A stretch of DNA of 64,000 bases, from assembly GCA_013433145.1 (NCBI GenBank), contig CM024172.1, positions 8,300,553-8,364,552 on the forward strand, written 5' to 3'. This DNA is from Ascaris suum (lineage: Eukaryota; Nematoda; Chromadorea; Rhabditida; Ascarididae). This document shows positions 37,429 through 49,731 of the stretch, one piece after another; the first letter of the stretch is position 1; each line of letters starts with the position of its first letter. The translations under genes were made by a program, and so were the position numbers. The notes beneath the pieces were generated by a model. That model was not told the DNA's origin, did not search any database, and was given only the letters and a program-made list of their open reading frames with translations.

Positions 37429-38650
37429 GTAAGGAAAGGGCACTATCACTCATAGAATAATATGACCATTGAAACACAGAGAATCAATGAATTAGAATCA
37501 CCAAGCAAGTTTCGTTTTTCACATACGTGGTGAGTAGTCTGGACAGAGAAAGTATTCAAGAGAATCCCGTATTGTTGATCGATCAAAAGAAAAGTTTGAG
37601 AAAGAAACAGCACCTGGAAAATTATTCAAGTAGATCGACGCGTCCACCTAAAATACGATGCAGTTCGCGAACAAACCTAGTTTTATTATTAATCCCTTAG
37701 ACAGCGGGGTTTGCGCTTCGAGGTAATACGAAAATATCTGTCCAAGTTTGTGCAAAAATGCAGTGATGTATCACAAAACCGGATGCAATATTTATAAACC
37801 TTTGGTTCCTAGACTCGAGCAAATCTTTGACCATTTCATGGGGGATCAAGTGAGTTGGCTGCAGGGAGAAAAACCTAGTGGATCATCAAAAGTGAGGACC
37901 TTTGTAAGCTCTACGAAACAGCATCAGCGTCATTCCGCCTTTAAAGAATTGTGAATTGAAAAACTGTGAAAACAAGTACAACCGCAAATATTAAAATCCG
38001 CTATTCACAATGCCGTAGAAATATTTCAAGAGACATGCAATCAGCAAAGCAAATTTTCCACCATAAGGTCTTTTTTTTTCGATCACAGTGTTGAATTTAT
38101 TGCAAAAACAGTTCTTCTTATAAAAATATAAGATGACAAATTTGTCACCAAAGAAATGCCATCGGTAAATAACAACAAACATCAAATAACGAATCACTGA
38201 GCGTCGAGAAATATTCGCAGCGAATGTGTAGAGCAGCAATCGAATTCAACGCTTTCTTTCAAGAATAAGCATTCAAGCAACGTGCAAAGATTAATGGTCA
38301 GAGACATTTGCTAAGCGCATTTTTGAATACAAACAAGTGAACCGGCAGCTGTCAATAAATTCATGAATAATGCACTTCTCAAATAAAAGCTAATCGAGCT
38401 TGCGGCTGTCATTAAACTGCTCAATAAAACTACTAATGCGATTAAACAAAAAAAAAGACAAAATGCTCTGAAAGGTGAATGAAATGAACGAGGTTTGCAG
38501 CATGCACATGCACAGCACAAATACGCTTGCATCTGAGGGTGATAGATGGCCTATTAAATGAGGCTCAGCAAGAAGAGACTAACAGAAAAGTGCCTACGAG
38601 AAACAGAGACGCCACGCTTCGAAAACAAAATACAAATAAACTTAAAAGAC

Positions 38651-39385
38651 TCAAAAGGGCTTTCGAAGCCAGAAAATGGGAAGGAAAAATCCTTGAGTTC
38701 CTAATCGTCGCTCAGGTTGAAGAGATTGGTCGAATAAGTTTACTTCCGAAAAAGAATGCATTCTAGTAAGTGAGGAAGAATGCGCGGCGAGGTAGAGAAA
38801 ATATTTTGAAGATCTATAAACAACGGAGATATACCGAAGGATAAAGTTTCCCTCAAAGCAGCCACCTCACTGCAGTTGAGATCCGACGAGCTCGGAAGAA
38901 ATCATCACGACTATAATAAGGTCACCTGGACTACGCATAGCTGCTAGAACCGAGAACGCTTCATCCAGACGTCGTAAGCACCTTGAAATTCGTGCAATAG
39001 ATGCACTGGGTGAAAGCAAGTGACGATATGGAGTACGTGGCGCATACCTAAGGAACGGAGATGATCGATTTTTTTGTTGCATAGGAGCGACATGCGGCTC
39101 TAATCACAATGCTATGAAGAAATAAGTTTTCTTAACGTGTTTTACTAGGCCGTCGAAAACAGAATCCGTGAATGTTGTTAGCTGCAATACGAGCTGACAG
39201 TAAGGAACAGTAGGCAAGTTTCGTCCTGTACGAACCACAGTGTAGCACATGAGCTCCGGGATGTCACTCAGGAGAGACAGGCACAGCCAGAATACTACTG
39301 CTTCGAGTGATTTCGTTGGTGCGTCTGGACCCCCTAGGGACCATGGGAAAAGAGTTAGCGCTATTGATAGCATGAAAGTGTGCCC
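38651..39385 (-). CDS. Three-exon 3' end of an unknown, partly hydrophobic protein
   Basis: Exons 39385-39146, 39097-38871 and 38762-38651 join in phases 0 and 2, with introns of 48 and 108 bp; the frame ends in TGA at 38651. The first exon has membrane-like stretches (SLEAVVFWLCLSLLSDIPEL, FMLSIALTLFPW). The second reads RYAPRTPYRHLLSPSASIAR and LDEAFSVLAAMRSPGDLIIV. The last ends GTQGFFLPIFWLRKPF. Donors are CTA|GTAAAA and CTGCA|GTGAGG. No family recognised; it may be a membrane protein. The 38527-38766 plus strand is also open for 79 codons, so the last exon is the least certain. Confidence 0.42.
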
Positions 39386-39468
39386 CTCACATGAGTTCAA
39401 AATAACAGCAGGAATTAGACAACGATGAGTGTTGCAACAGCCTTTCTTTAGTGACATGATAGATGCAC

Positions 39469-39654
39469 AGGTGCCGCAACAGCTGAGACATCTGACAAGG
39501 GTGTGCTATGGCCGATGAAGACAATGCCGCAGTAGTTGCAGAAAACGCATATAACTTCGAGGAGACGCTGCGCACGCCGACTTTCTTCTGCTAACAAATA
39601 CAGCGTTAAAACGTACATTCCTGTGTCCATAACCCCATGCAGGAGAAGGCCAAG
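39469..39654 (-). CDS. Possible upstream exon of the 39-kb minus gene
   Basis: A 186-bp, phase 0/0 segment encoding VMDTGMYVLTLYLLAEESRR and LLEVICVFCNYCGIVFIG, hydrophobic and with good codon use. It fits in phase with the exon at 39385 through an 83-bp intron. However, two other frames over the same DNA are also plausible, with their own splice sites (acceptor TTTGTTAG at 39589, donor GAAT|GTACGT at 39614). The region is probably coding; the exact exon structure is unresolved. Confidence 0.28.
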
Positions 39655-42600
39655 CTTTCCACTTCAACTGTCTTCTCAGTGGAACTGCATGCAAATGCAT
39701 CCAGCTGAGTCTAAAGGCAGGCACACGCACCTGTCCAGTTCTTTTTCATTTGTCAAAGAGTTACTCTCCGATGCAATCCCGAACAAACAGCGTCTGCATC
39801 TTTTTGAAACATGTAATGGCAACATAAAATCAACTACAAATGCAGCGATAAATCGGCGTGCAGTTAAAACTCATCCAAATACGCCTCAGTCCCTTCTTCT
39901 GTTGCCTTAGCAAGCAACGTGATTTATTGTCGGGATTCCTGCAATATCAAAACTATTTCCAAACTGGATGCACCGCGTCGGTTACTCGTGCAAATATCGC
40001 CTCAGCACAATAACAGTCGAAAGTCTAAAACAATGAATATAAGCAGAACCATGAATGCCTTTGGAAGTCGATGGAGAGGGCAGCTCGACCGATACTGATG
40101 CCGACAAATGTGAACCTGTACAGGAAAAGATTCAGATACGTTCAATATGACTGATGCTAATGCACAGTGCTGCATCTGCGCGATAATTAAAATGAATCAA
40201 AAAGATGCATCGATTTACTGGATAAAAAATGAGGTAAGTCGAGGAAAACGCTGAAATGAATAAGAGCAGAGAGACACCGCGATAGCCGCGATTTCCACTG
40301 TGCTCGCCTTACCAATAGATTTTGCCACTAATAAACATGGAAAAAACCTCGATATTTTAAATGAGCACACCCATCAAACAAATCTTCAACAACCTGCCTA
40401 TAACAAAGTGAAAAAGTGATCGACGGAAAACTTCTGCAAACTTTATCTCCCTTCAATGTCTGTGTTGCGGGAAAGACACGATTTGCTGTAAAGCGGGTCC
40501 CATGTGTTGCATGCTCCACTGAATGAGTGTTCTGAACCTGGCTTAAATGGTTCCGAAGTTGAAACAGCGGAAATACAGATGAATACATACGCAGAGATAT
40601 TATGCTCCCATAAGTCAGAGTTACCTATTGACACGAAAAAATATAGATGACTAGGACCTCTGACTGAATATGCTGACATCAGGTTTTTTGATGAAAAGTA
40701 ACCAGACGGACGTAAATTTTCAGCAACAGCACATCCCAGTTGGAATGAACAGCGCATATAATAGCAAGAGGAGAGTTCACTGAAGAGATACATCCTTGTG
40801 AAATTACTAAAAATTGCACCAGCAGATTAGCAGATAAACTGCAACTCGATTAAAAGAACGTGTCCACACTTTGTTCAATGATTAAACGATATCACGTCGA
40901 GTGCGTGAAAATAGCGTTGTGATGCAGTTGAATTAAAGGATTAGATCAGTGCATTGTTATATCCTAAAAAATGCTAATAGCAAATATGCGCATTATTCAA
41001 TGATCTGATAATCCACATGGCACTCATTCCTTCCCACCATCGCAACACACTTTGAGCAATATTAAATCACAATCGTTTAAAATTTTCTCTAAAATTCGGT
41101 GACGACGTCTGTTGTGTCGCAGTGAGCAAAAAAAACAGTCCGACAGAGCACACCGATTCGAATCAACATATTCCCACCGACAACATAATAAGCAACAATC
41201 AGTTCTGATAATAATGATAACGTTGCGCATGACAATAATCACACCTCACATCGTACAGAAGCCCTCCGGATGCATCCACTGTGTGCATAAACATGTGGAC
41301 AGACCGGCACTCAAATTCGGAAAATTATGGCTTTAAATTGGTTGGGAACGAAAAAAATCCTACAAGGCACTTTACAGGTAAATTTACGGAGAGGATCATT
41401 CAGAAATCAGCAAACAGATCCAAAAGTAAAAGAAGGAAAACTTTGGTAGCGAAAAGTATAGGTTCCGCTAAGCGCCAACTGAAAGCCGTTCTGCTATACG
41501 CTGTAAAAAGTGCAGAAATAATGAGGAAATATAGATGGAGTAGTAGTACCGAGGCCTCATATATTCGATAACAAACAGCAGCAATTACAGCTAGCAAGTT
41601 GCGCATCTTATAGAGAATACTAGCGCAAATGTTCGCAGTAAGAAGGTCAAAAATATTAGTGCAAAATAAGCACACAATGTTCGGATCTCAACTGCAGTAA
41701 CTGTGTTGCGACTCCAAAAAACGCACTTTAAATTTTCTGATTTGCTTCATCTCTTTCGCTATCGAATTCTTCACCATTGCAATTCTTTACGTTTTTTCTC
41801 GGAAACAAATGTGGACAACATTGTTCGTTGGAGCAACAAAAGAGAAGAAAAAAATTAAAAAGAGAAAATTGATTCCCGTTCTCTTTAATTCCCCTAAATA
41901 ACAAACTTTTTGCATCACTCTCGGTATGAAAGCTTGTATTTTGACAATCTAAAATGTCACTTCTCTTCACATTTGAAATATTCATTCAATTATAAAAAAG
42001 TTCCCCATCAAAAGAAAATCTAATGAAACCGCTTAAGCGTATTGAATCGTTAGCGTAAAATTTCCCGAAAGTTTTCTTCGATTATTGACGTTTGAAATGC
42101 ACAACTATAGGCCGATTTTCCTTTAACACTCTTCATTTACGAATTTTAATGTATTGATGCGTGATAAAGGCGTAGAAATTTGTGGGAGATGGAAGTAATG
42201 GAGAACATATCAACGAAAAAAAAACCATTTAAACGCTATAAAATTTGAGGGATGAAATGAGGCTATGATCAGTTCGTATTCCCATTAAGAGTTTTTAAAA
42301 ATCGCAACCGATAAAACGATGCGCAACTAAATTGAAGAAAATGAAAATGATGTGATATCGAAAGAAAACAAAAATTTTTACCGACTTCAAGAAAAATGAA
42401 ATAAATAAGCCCCACGAATATAGAAATTTGTTTTCATAGCATTCTTGTCTAATCCCATTCTAATTAAATGACGGGACAATATTTGATACAAATGTAACAT
42501 TTATACACTACTAACATCTGAATAAATAAATAGCAATACTCTCAAACACATAGTAGTAGCACTGAATGCATCAATTGAAACACAAACGCTGAAATATGTT

Positions 42601-43250
42601 TCCAGTGAGCTTTAAGCAGCAATAAGGTCGCAATTGTACATCAACCATACAAGTACAATCATTTGTCACCAGAAAGTTGCTTTTTTTAACTACTCACAAA
42701 CTAGCAAATCACTAACAAAAAATACTGTATGACAAATGGGTTCCAACAAAAACTTCTGCGCCTCTCGATGAAGGGAGAAAAGCGGGCAAATTTTTCATTC
42801 CGCTCGCTTTCTATCCATCTCCTTAAAAGGAGAGTTTTCATATTCTTTCAATACGCAGGAAAACGTCTGCCGCAAAGCAAAATCTTCGTTGCCCTACGTG
42901 TAATGTCAACCTTCAACAGTCATAAACGACAAAAATTCAAATTTATAAGAATTTTCTCAGTTCCGATTAAGGATTTTGAATGTCGAAACGGCACTGTACA
43001 AAGATAACCTCTGTGAGGTCCACCACTATCCCTGTTCTGGCTAGACTTTCGTGGCATCCTGCTAGCAGTAGCTTAGTGCGTGCCCGTGTATTGCAGCTTC
43101 ATAAGTCTGCTCACATCACCACTAATCTACGATCATCGTTTTTCCTAGCAGAAGTCGAACACTACGAGTTGCGTATCTGAAGCTCGAAAGAACTGAAATG
43201 TTCAGTGGTTCGATTGAGCCGTTGTACTAAATAATGTTCGCCGTTCTACT
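39655..43250. other. No supported gene
   Basis: Unsupported open frames only. 42980-43180 plus (TIPVLARLSWHPASSSLVRA) and a frame across about 43250-43430 plus (KLAHLERLRQLRQSQNLPYN) look protein-like but have no consistent splice joins. They may be decayed exons. Confidence 0.35.
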
Positions 43251-43659
43251 GTGAAACTAACTGCAACCCGTGATTCTCAAACTTTATCGTCGTATTCGCC
43301 GAACAAAGCCATCGATGTTTTTTATAAAGGATGCAGACGGAAGCTTGCACACCTAGAACGCCTTCGTCAGCTGAGACAATCGCAGAATTTGCCATACAAC
43401 GCGCACATTGAATGGCAACTGCATGCGTGAGGCTCTCAACCTTTTTCAACAAGAGCAAATCAACTTACAGCTGAGCGATAGCATTGAAAACTTTCGAAAT
43501 GCGCATGAACCCGAATATTTCCGTTTTCTGATTTCCGCTGTTTGCCGTTTCATTCCTCTTTTCAGTCACCCCGTTTATATCATTTCGATTTAACTCTCAT
43601 TTCATTGTGCTCTGATCCGATTTTCCTTCTTCCAATTACCTCAGCCTTTCCATTTACAG

Positions 43660-44329
43660 ATGAATTCATCGCAAAAGTAGCCGTCAGAGTACACACACCT
43701 CTCACATCAAGTGAAGTTGCACATAGGGTATATAGGCAACTTCATGAAACTTATTATCTGCCGACTGCGACTGACTGCATGTAAGCAAAACTGCAGAAAG
43801 CTAAACCGCAGATAAGAACAGACTGTCGTAATCTTCTTTCTTCGCCCTAACGATTGTGGCAGTGCATATCTACGCAGGCTGTCTAGGCTAAAGTTCATGA
43901 ACCGGTCATGCGGTGCGAAGCTCGAATTGCAAAGCGTTCACGTCAACAGGGTACTTGTAATGGAGGAGGAAGTGCGCATGGATTGCGCTATTTCAAGATC
44001 CTGCATGGCATATCGTTCGACATCCGCTTCATTTCTTCGCCTATTCATATCGGTATGAATACACACAAGCCTTGGTCAATTCCTGAGATCTTCAAATATT
44101 CCCTCAACTTCTCATTCTCTGTCAAAGCTAGGAAAGCGCAAGTTTGCAGCTCTCATTTTTACCACGAGACTCGTCTCCAAGCATGTGCTTTGCGACCAAA
44201 GCCTCTACTGGAAATCTGTTAAAAACAAGCAGGAAAGCAAATACCTGCCATTATCAGGTCATCAGATATGGAAGGAAAATCACTGACTGGAAGATCTTTT
44301 TTTTCGCTAAGACAAACCACATGCACTAG
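43660..44329 (+). CDS. Three phase-compatible exons of an unknown gene
   Basis: Exons 43660-43780 (acceptor CCATTTACAG, donor GCAT|GTAAGC), 43887-44052 (acceptor GGCTGTCTAG, donor ATATCG|GTATGA) and 44132-44257, or through to the TAG at 44327-44329. Phases 2 and 0 agree. Predicted residues include DEFIAKVAVRVHTPLTSSEV, YLPTATDCM joining LKFMNRSCGAKLEL, then VNRVLVMEEEVRMDCAIS and PRDSSPSMCFATKAS. The protein has several cysteines and no recognised domain. A second frame of the middle exon (RYFKILHGISFDIRFI) also shows biased codons, so the exon is likely real even if the frame is disputed. Confidence 0.42.
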
Positions 44330-44420
44330 GGTTACACAATAACCACTACAAGAAGTTCACAGAACGATATTGAGAACAATCGTTCAGCAACAGAGCTAAT
44401 CTTACAGATCAAGTCTGCCA

Positions 44421-44632
44421 TTTATCACCTCACACTCAACCACACAAGCGTTTTTTAACAGTTCGCACTTAAGCTTACAACTCGATGCCTATCGCCTCAA
44501 AACCCGATGTTTACTGCCTTACATTTGACTTCACTACGCACCATTTACCTCGTTACACTGAACTCTATAGCCCCTCATGAACCAAATTAAACTTAGCAGC
44601 ACGCTGCTTATCACCTCACACTTGACCGGAAA
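44421..44632. repeat. Degenerate minisatellite-like repeat
   Basis: A motif close to TTTATCACCTCACACTTGAC recurs at about 44421, 44511, 44543 and 44607, with a weaker copy near 44488. The units are separated irregularly and have drifted. No coding potential is evident. Confidence 0.5.
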
Positions 44633-45504
44633 ATCCATTAAAAACCATCAAAGCAACGAATATCGCAGTGGATTCGAGTATATTTTGTTTAGGTAAAACT
44701 GTCAGATGAAGTTCTTGATGAGAGCACACAAATTCGCACGATTCGAAATTCATCCCTCTAAATCCTTTGAGGAACACATACTAATCAGCTGCCTTCTAGA
44801 GCCATCGTATTTTTTGCTGGTCGGAAGTAACCATTTCGAAGGTGACCTTGTACAGGTACTTCGGAAGTCACCATTTTTTATAGTAATGTATTAGGAAATA
44901 TGTACGGATAGGAACATATGTGCTGCATTTGTTATCCTCATTTGCTTCTGACTGAACATTCAGCAGCTGTTAATGTACTCTTTAAGAGGATCTGAACTAC
45001 GCTCAATTCGAGAGGGTTTACTGATTGCCACCGATGTTTCAAATTCATCTTATACAAAGCAGGCGAAAGATTTACTTCGACTGTCTGTGTGAGGTCGTTA
45101 CCACAAGAGTGGAACTTACCAAATCGAAACCATCAAAAAATATTCTCTCGCAGTAGCGCAATAATGATTGGAATACTCAAAGGAAAGGTGTCACAATGAT
45201 GCAAAAAAAGTTTTTTTCATAAACAACCTGTAAAAACTCTGGAATATTTATATTCGAATGTACTATCGACTACTATGGTAGAGAAACGAAAGAAGCCTTT
45301 TACGAGGCTTCCCTGAGTTGTGAGGCACAAAGATATTCAAAGATCACTCGAGAGGGGGAAAGAGAAAAAATAGAAAAGTGCAGCCAGCAATGGATACGTC
45401 GACGACTATTGGTATGTATGGGTTAAAGTGACGGCATCGAAATGTGCAAGTAATACTGAATGCACACGAGCCTCTTCCCTCGTTGACGAAACATCAATTC
45501 TCAC

Positions 45505-45671
45505 ATTTAAACGATCCTGCTCTAAGTACAAAACACAAATTGCATAAAAGAGGGCAATCCAACTAAGCACATTAGAAACAACCACTGAAACAATGTTCAT
45601 GAGACAAACGTCACCGACTCGGAAATCACATCGGCCGTTGTATTCCTCCACGATCACAACAGCGATAAATT
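45505..45671 (-). CDS. Candidate exon with a transmembrane helix
   Basis: A 167-bp exon between acceptor TTGAAATCAG and donor AAT|GTGAGA, phase 1 in, phase 0 out. It encodes EFIAVVIVEEYNGRCDFRVG followed by a strong membrane segment (VVSNVLSWIALFYAICVLY) and a charged end. The frame remains open for 33 more codons after the donor to a TAG at 45406. Possibly part of a membrane protein; no family recognised. Confidence 0.35.
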
Positions 45672-46765
45672 CTGATTTCAACGTTCCAGCAAGCGATAAC
45701 ATATGACGATGTAATTGAAGCGAAGTTAAGTCCTCTCCGAGATACTAAAAAGCCGCAACACAACAAAGTTTTTAGCACGAAGTAACCCTTGAAGATTTCT
45801 GACGGTACAGCACACTGATTAAGGTATAAGAGGTGATGGGAACGAAACCGACGCGATTGACTTCTTCAGCACTAACAGTTCAACAGTCAGCCTATAGGAT
45901 GCTTCCAATGACTACTGCTGCCGCCTATCACTGCAACCAGCCTATACTCACATGGAAAACTACACTTAAACAAATCGAGCAGCAGCTGATGCCATATGCG
46001 TTTTTTTATTTCACTCTGTCCATCGACAAGCTTTACAAACTACAAACGAAAGTACAATGTGTACAATGCCCCTCTAATATCTCACGCGACCCAACCGCCT
46101 ACACAATTAAAGACTTGATAGGAACATGCCGCTCACCCGCTGCAAGAAGCAGATAAATTTTCCAATACCATCACATGTTCAGAACTCTCCCAAGTTGATG
46201 GATCAAACTGAAAATAGGGCACGAAAGTATCAAATGATGCACATTACTGCATTAAGCAATAGCATCCCCTGCAATGCTCCCGGCTAAAATTACAGAAGAG
46301 GCGGACGCGCACAAACATAACAGACACGACATTGTTATAATGCGCTTTGGCAAAATATACCTGCTAAAGTGAATAAGAAGAGTATGCATTCAACGCTTAC
46401 GATGATGCTCTTCTACTGCTTCTTTGCGACAGTTGCAGTTTATAGAAATGTGGGAGTTGAGGTGGAGAGGGAAGAGGAAGCGGAATGCCTATCAGCAGCC
46501 TGTGGAATGCTTTTCCACTGAACTTTCCTTAAGAAATTGAGCATTATGAGTTCTATTCGACGAAATTCGCATCGAATTGCTCGATATATTTTTTGGCTGC
46601 ACCTTTTCGCAGCCGCTCTCACTTCGAAATTTCGGGCGCACATATAGGCTTTGAAGGGTTAGATGCCAACGCTCCATCTCATCTCTTGTGAGTCACTTTC
46701 ACTATAACGATGGACCTGCAGAGGGAAGACAGAAGCGGAGGAGCCAAATGACAGGTAAGCATGCT

Positions 46766-46938
46766 CTACGAAGTCGATAACGCGGATGATATGACGCACT
46801 GAAATCGAACAAGGGTACATTGAAACGGCAAATGAAGGCAGCAAATATTTCAGGCAACATACTAACGAGTCGATCGATTCAACGCGATAATGCTGTGCAG
46901 TAAACTTCACCGCCTCTCGAGAAACCTCTTCTAGGTCA
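46766..46938 (-). CDS. Last two exons of an unknown minus-strand gene
   Basis: Exon 46938-46863 (acceptor GCGACCTTCTAG, donor TCGTTA|GTATGT) reads DLEEVSREAVKFTAQHYRVE. A 64-bp intron with a textbook acceptor TTCGATTTCAG follows, then exon 46798-46766 encodes CVISSALSTS and a stop. Phase 2 in and phase 0 across the join agree. Reading through the intron would give a longer open frame (to 46659), so an unspliced alternative exists. Function unknown. Confidence 0.4.
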
Positions 46939-48039
46939 CTAGAAGGTCGCACGCAAAAAAACACGAAGAAATGGACCACCTTCATGCAATGAGGGTGTTA
47001 TGCTAAAAAGGTGTTTAAAAATCAAGAACATCGTTTAAAAAATGAAAATCCCTAAAGCAGAAAATATTACTAGACAGTTTTACAATACGACAACCGGAAG
47101 TAGAAGAATCGCCTGAGCAAAACTGTACAGTGAGGTATCTTGTGCGTATGACACTCCCATTTATGATGCTAATTTCCTACAGCAATCTCACCCCCCCCCC
47201 CTCATTGAAAAAACATTAGTATCTGCGCAGTCATGCAAATTCTTTCAACAGATCGCAGGAAGAAATGCAACGTCTTAGAAGAGGTGCAACATCTTATTGG
47301 AAGGTTAAGAAAGACGGGAAAGACGCGCCTTGACGAGACAGTAGATTTTCCCTCGCAATGTCAAAGACTAACAAATTCGGGAAAGAAACTGAAGAAAAAG
47401 TCCACCATAACTCAAGCCGAACCTACGAAAAATTTCTGGGAATAACCTTCCACTGCAATGCTCTATTCATTTCCCTTCCAAAATGCGCAGCTATTAAGAG
47501 TACTCGAAAGGTGCACTCACACCTTCCAATATACCACTTCATCGGATTATATCTGCAAAATACTATACATGCTGCTCAGAGTACTTCTCATGTAGATTTT
47601 TTCTGCTTTTTCCTCTTATTCTCCTCCCATCGGTTCATCCGTTGGGCGGTATATTCTCCATTTCGCTTCATGATAACCATATTACATGTTCTTGCACGGT
47701 CGCGGACAATTTCGATTCAATACAAGATGACCACCGTAAAAGGAAATAAGTGGGCTTCAATCGAGGAACACCTTGTGCTATCACTGGGAAAACGTAATCG
47801 GCCTAGAAATTACAGTGTTTGTGCAACTAAGTGTAAACTCTATTGAAATTGCATCAATGAAGGAAGCTGCAATAAGCGGTGAGATGGATACCGTAAGATG
47901 CAGCAAACGCATTTTGGCTGCGTTTTTACGGAATTTTTGTGAACAGTGTCGAATTCATTGACTCTTTGAACTAGATATGAAGTCATGAGAAGAAAAGAAA
48001 CGACAAAGACATACAGGTAAAGATAAAACCGACAAGATG
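46939..48039. other. No supported gene
   Basis: A run of 11 C near 47193. A plus frame at 47233-47445 (LEEVQHLIGRLRKTG) and another at 47358-47846 are open but lack splice evidence. Confidence 0.35.
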
Positions 48040-48330
48040 AACAAATGCTTCTAAAAGTAGAGGACAGCCCGAGGTGGACGCGCGCGCCAGCCCGGGTGCG
48101 ACTCGTTGATGCGTGCTTCGGGCCGCGCTCTCGTTCTCTGCCCCATGAGTTGCCCAGCTTTGTTGTCTGCGCTATCACCTCGCAAGCAACCCACACGAAC
48201 ACACGTTTATACACCTATCGACCCGTTCGCAGCAGCGAGTCAGCAGTGTGCGAGACTGTGCTTGAACACGATTCTCCCCTCTCACGTCATCCCTCCCTGT
48301 GCACCTCTGGAGTTGGCAGGTGTATTTAAC
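48040..48330 (+). promoter_or_regulatory. CpG-rich candidate promoter / first exon
   Basis: The most GC- and CpG-rich stretch of the window (GCGCGCGCCAGCCCGGGTGC near 48078). Plus frames remain open for long distances as expected from the composition. An ATG at 48145 starts MSCPALLSALSPRKQPTRTH and stays open to a GTGTAT donor-like site near 48320. Immediately after, 48321-48450 in another frame reads NIDPGTDAAHAFGVEDRRSV. Whether this is promoter, 5' UTR or coding cannot be decided. Confidence 0.35.
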
Positions 48331-49668
48331 ACTTCCGAGAGCTGTGAACATTGATCCTGGTACGGATGCAGCACATGCTTTCGGGGTTGAGGATCGACGA
48401 TCAGTTTACGTCGGCATGTGCCTCGCACCAACCGGTGCAGCTCACATGAAACATTTGCTTGTAAACGTTTATGAATCATATTCACGTAGAGTGCTGCATT
48501 TGCATGCTGCTGCTTCGTTGCATTGTCCTTATTCACATTCGTCTTATGTCCTTTATTTGTGAGCAAAGTGACTGCGTGGCCTCACCTGTCAGGTAAAGAT
48601 GGCATTCATGGCGAATGAAAGAATTTATTTTAGCCGACATTTTTATCTGCTAAAGGCGATGAGTGGATAGAAGTCAAAGCTTCACGACATACTAAACGTT
48701 TTGTGCAGAACAAATGTGAGAATGACGTTATTCCAACTTCCGTAGGCCACAGGCTCGGTAGTTCATTGCACCATAATTGTGCTTATTGGGTGCATTGTGA
48801 GCTATTTACTGAAACAGGAATTTATCTGGCGAGCTAAACTGAGAATTAGAAAGCCGTTTCAACGAATGGCCTTCACTCCTGCGATCATCCTTCTAAACTG
48901 CGTCTTGACCTTCGACAGTTTCAGGCGGACAACAGAACTTGGAACTTGTTATTCGACGCTCCGTGACCTAACACATTTCGACAAACCTGAACCCTCCATG
49001 TTCACTCATATTTTGCATTATCATATAATATAGAAATGAATCCCTTTTCGCTGCAAACGTGCATAATTTTCGCCGTGTTCAGCATCGAAAAACAATTGGT
49101 TACATATGCTAGAACAACTGTCACGATGTGCGCTTCTACGTTTTGCTGCTGTAACCAATGGGTTTCGTTAATTACTACTAAACACTGTGTTCATCTGTTT
49201 TCACTTGTTAACTGAGCGCACTCTTTCTGTAAATCCGCAAATGTTTCTTCTCATTTGACATGGCAGATAATAATAAAAAATCGAGCAATGTGGGATTCAC
49301 GCTTAATTTTCGGCACCTTTAAAGATCACTAACAGCTTTCGAACCTGACGGCTCGAGGTGAAAGATCATAATAGCAGCACGACCGCTAAATTTTATGATT
49401 ACCTTTAGCTTCAATAACTCGAGAGTTGAAACAACCAGACGGGTAGACACACAAGCATACAGGCACCAAACGTTGCCATTAGGGAGCTTTGCAAGTGCAA
49501 GTTCGTAAAAGTGTATATAAACAGCTTATGCAAGTGTTTTTCATTTATTTATTCATTTCGCTTATCGCAACGTCCTGAAATGAATGAATAAGCAAACGTA
49601 TGTTAACTTGAGGAGCTAAACTGAGCGGAGCTTTCGCAAAATTGCAATTCGGGCAAACAGACGTTCAG

Positions 49669-49731
49669 TATGTGGGAGAAACAGCAGCGTATAGATCGAA
49701 ACGACTCAACCGCAACTTGGAAGCTGAAGCA
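49669..49731 (+). CDS. Short internal exon, function unknown
   Basis: Exactly 63 bp, phase 0/0, between acceptor ACGTTCAG and donor GAAGCA|GTGAGT. It encodes YVGETAAYRSKRLNRNLEAE plus one alanine, a charged helical segment. The splice pair is strong, but the neighbouring exons of this gene were not identified. The donor style matches the exon at 28822-28963, also on the plus strand. Confidence 0.42.

Noticed and set aside
47840..48214. 124-codon minus-strand open frame over the CpG-rich block
   Set aside because: Arg/Ser/Cys-rich composition of the kind produced antisense to GC-rich DNA; no splice sites or domain.
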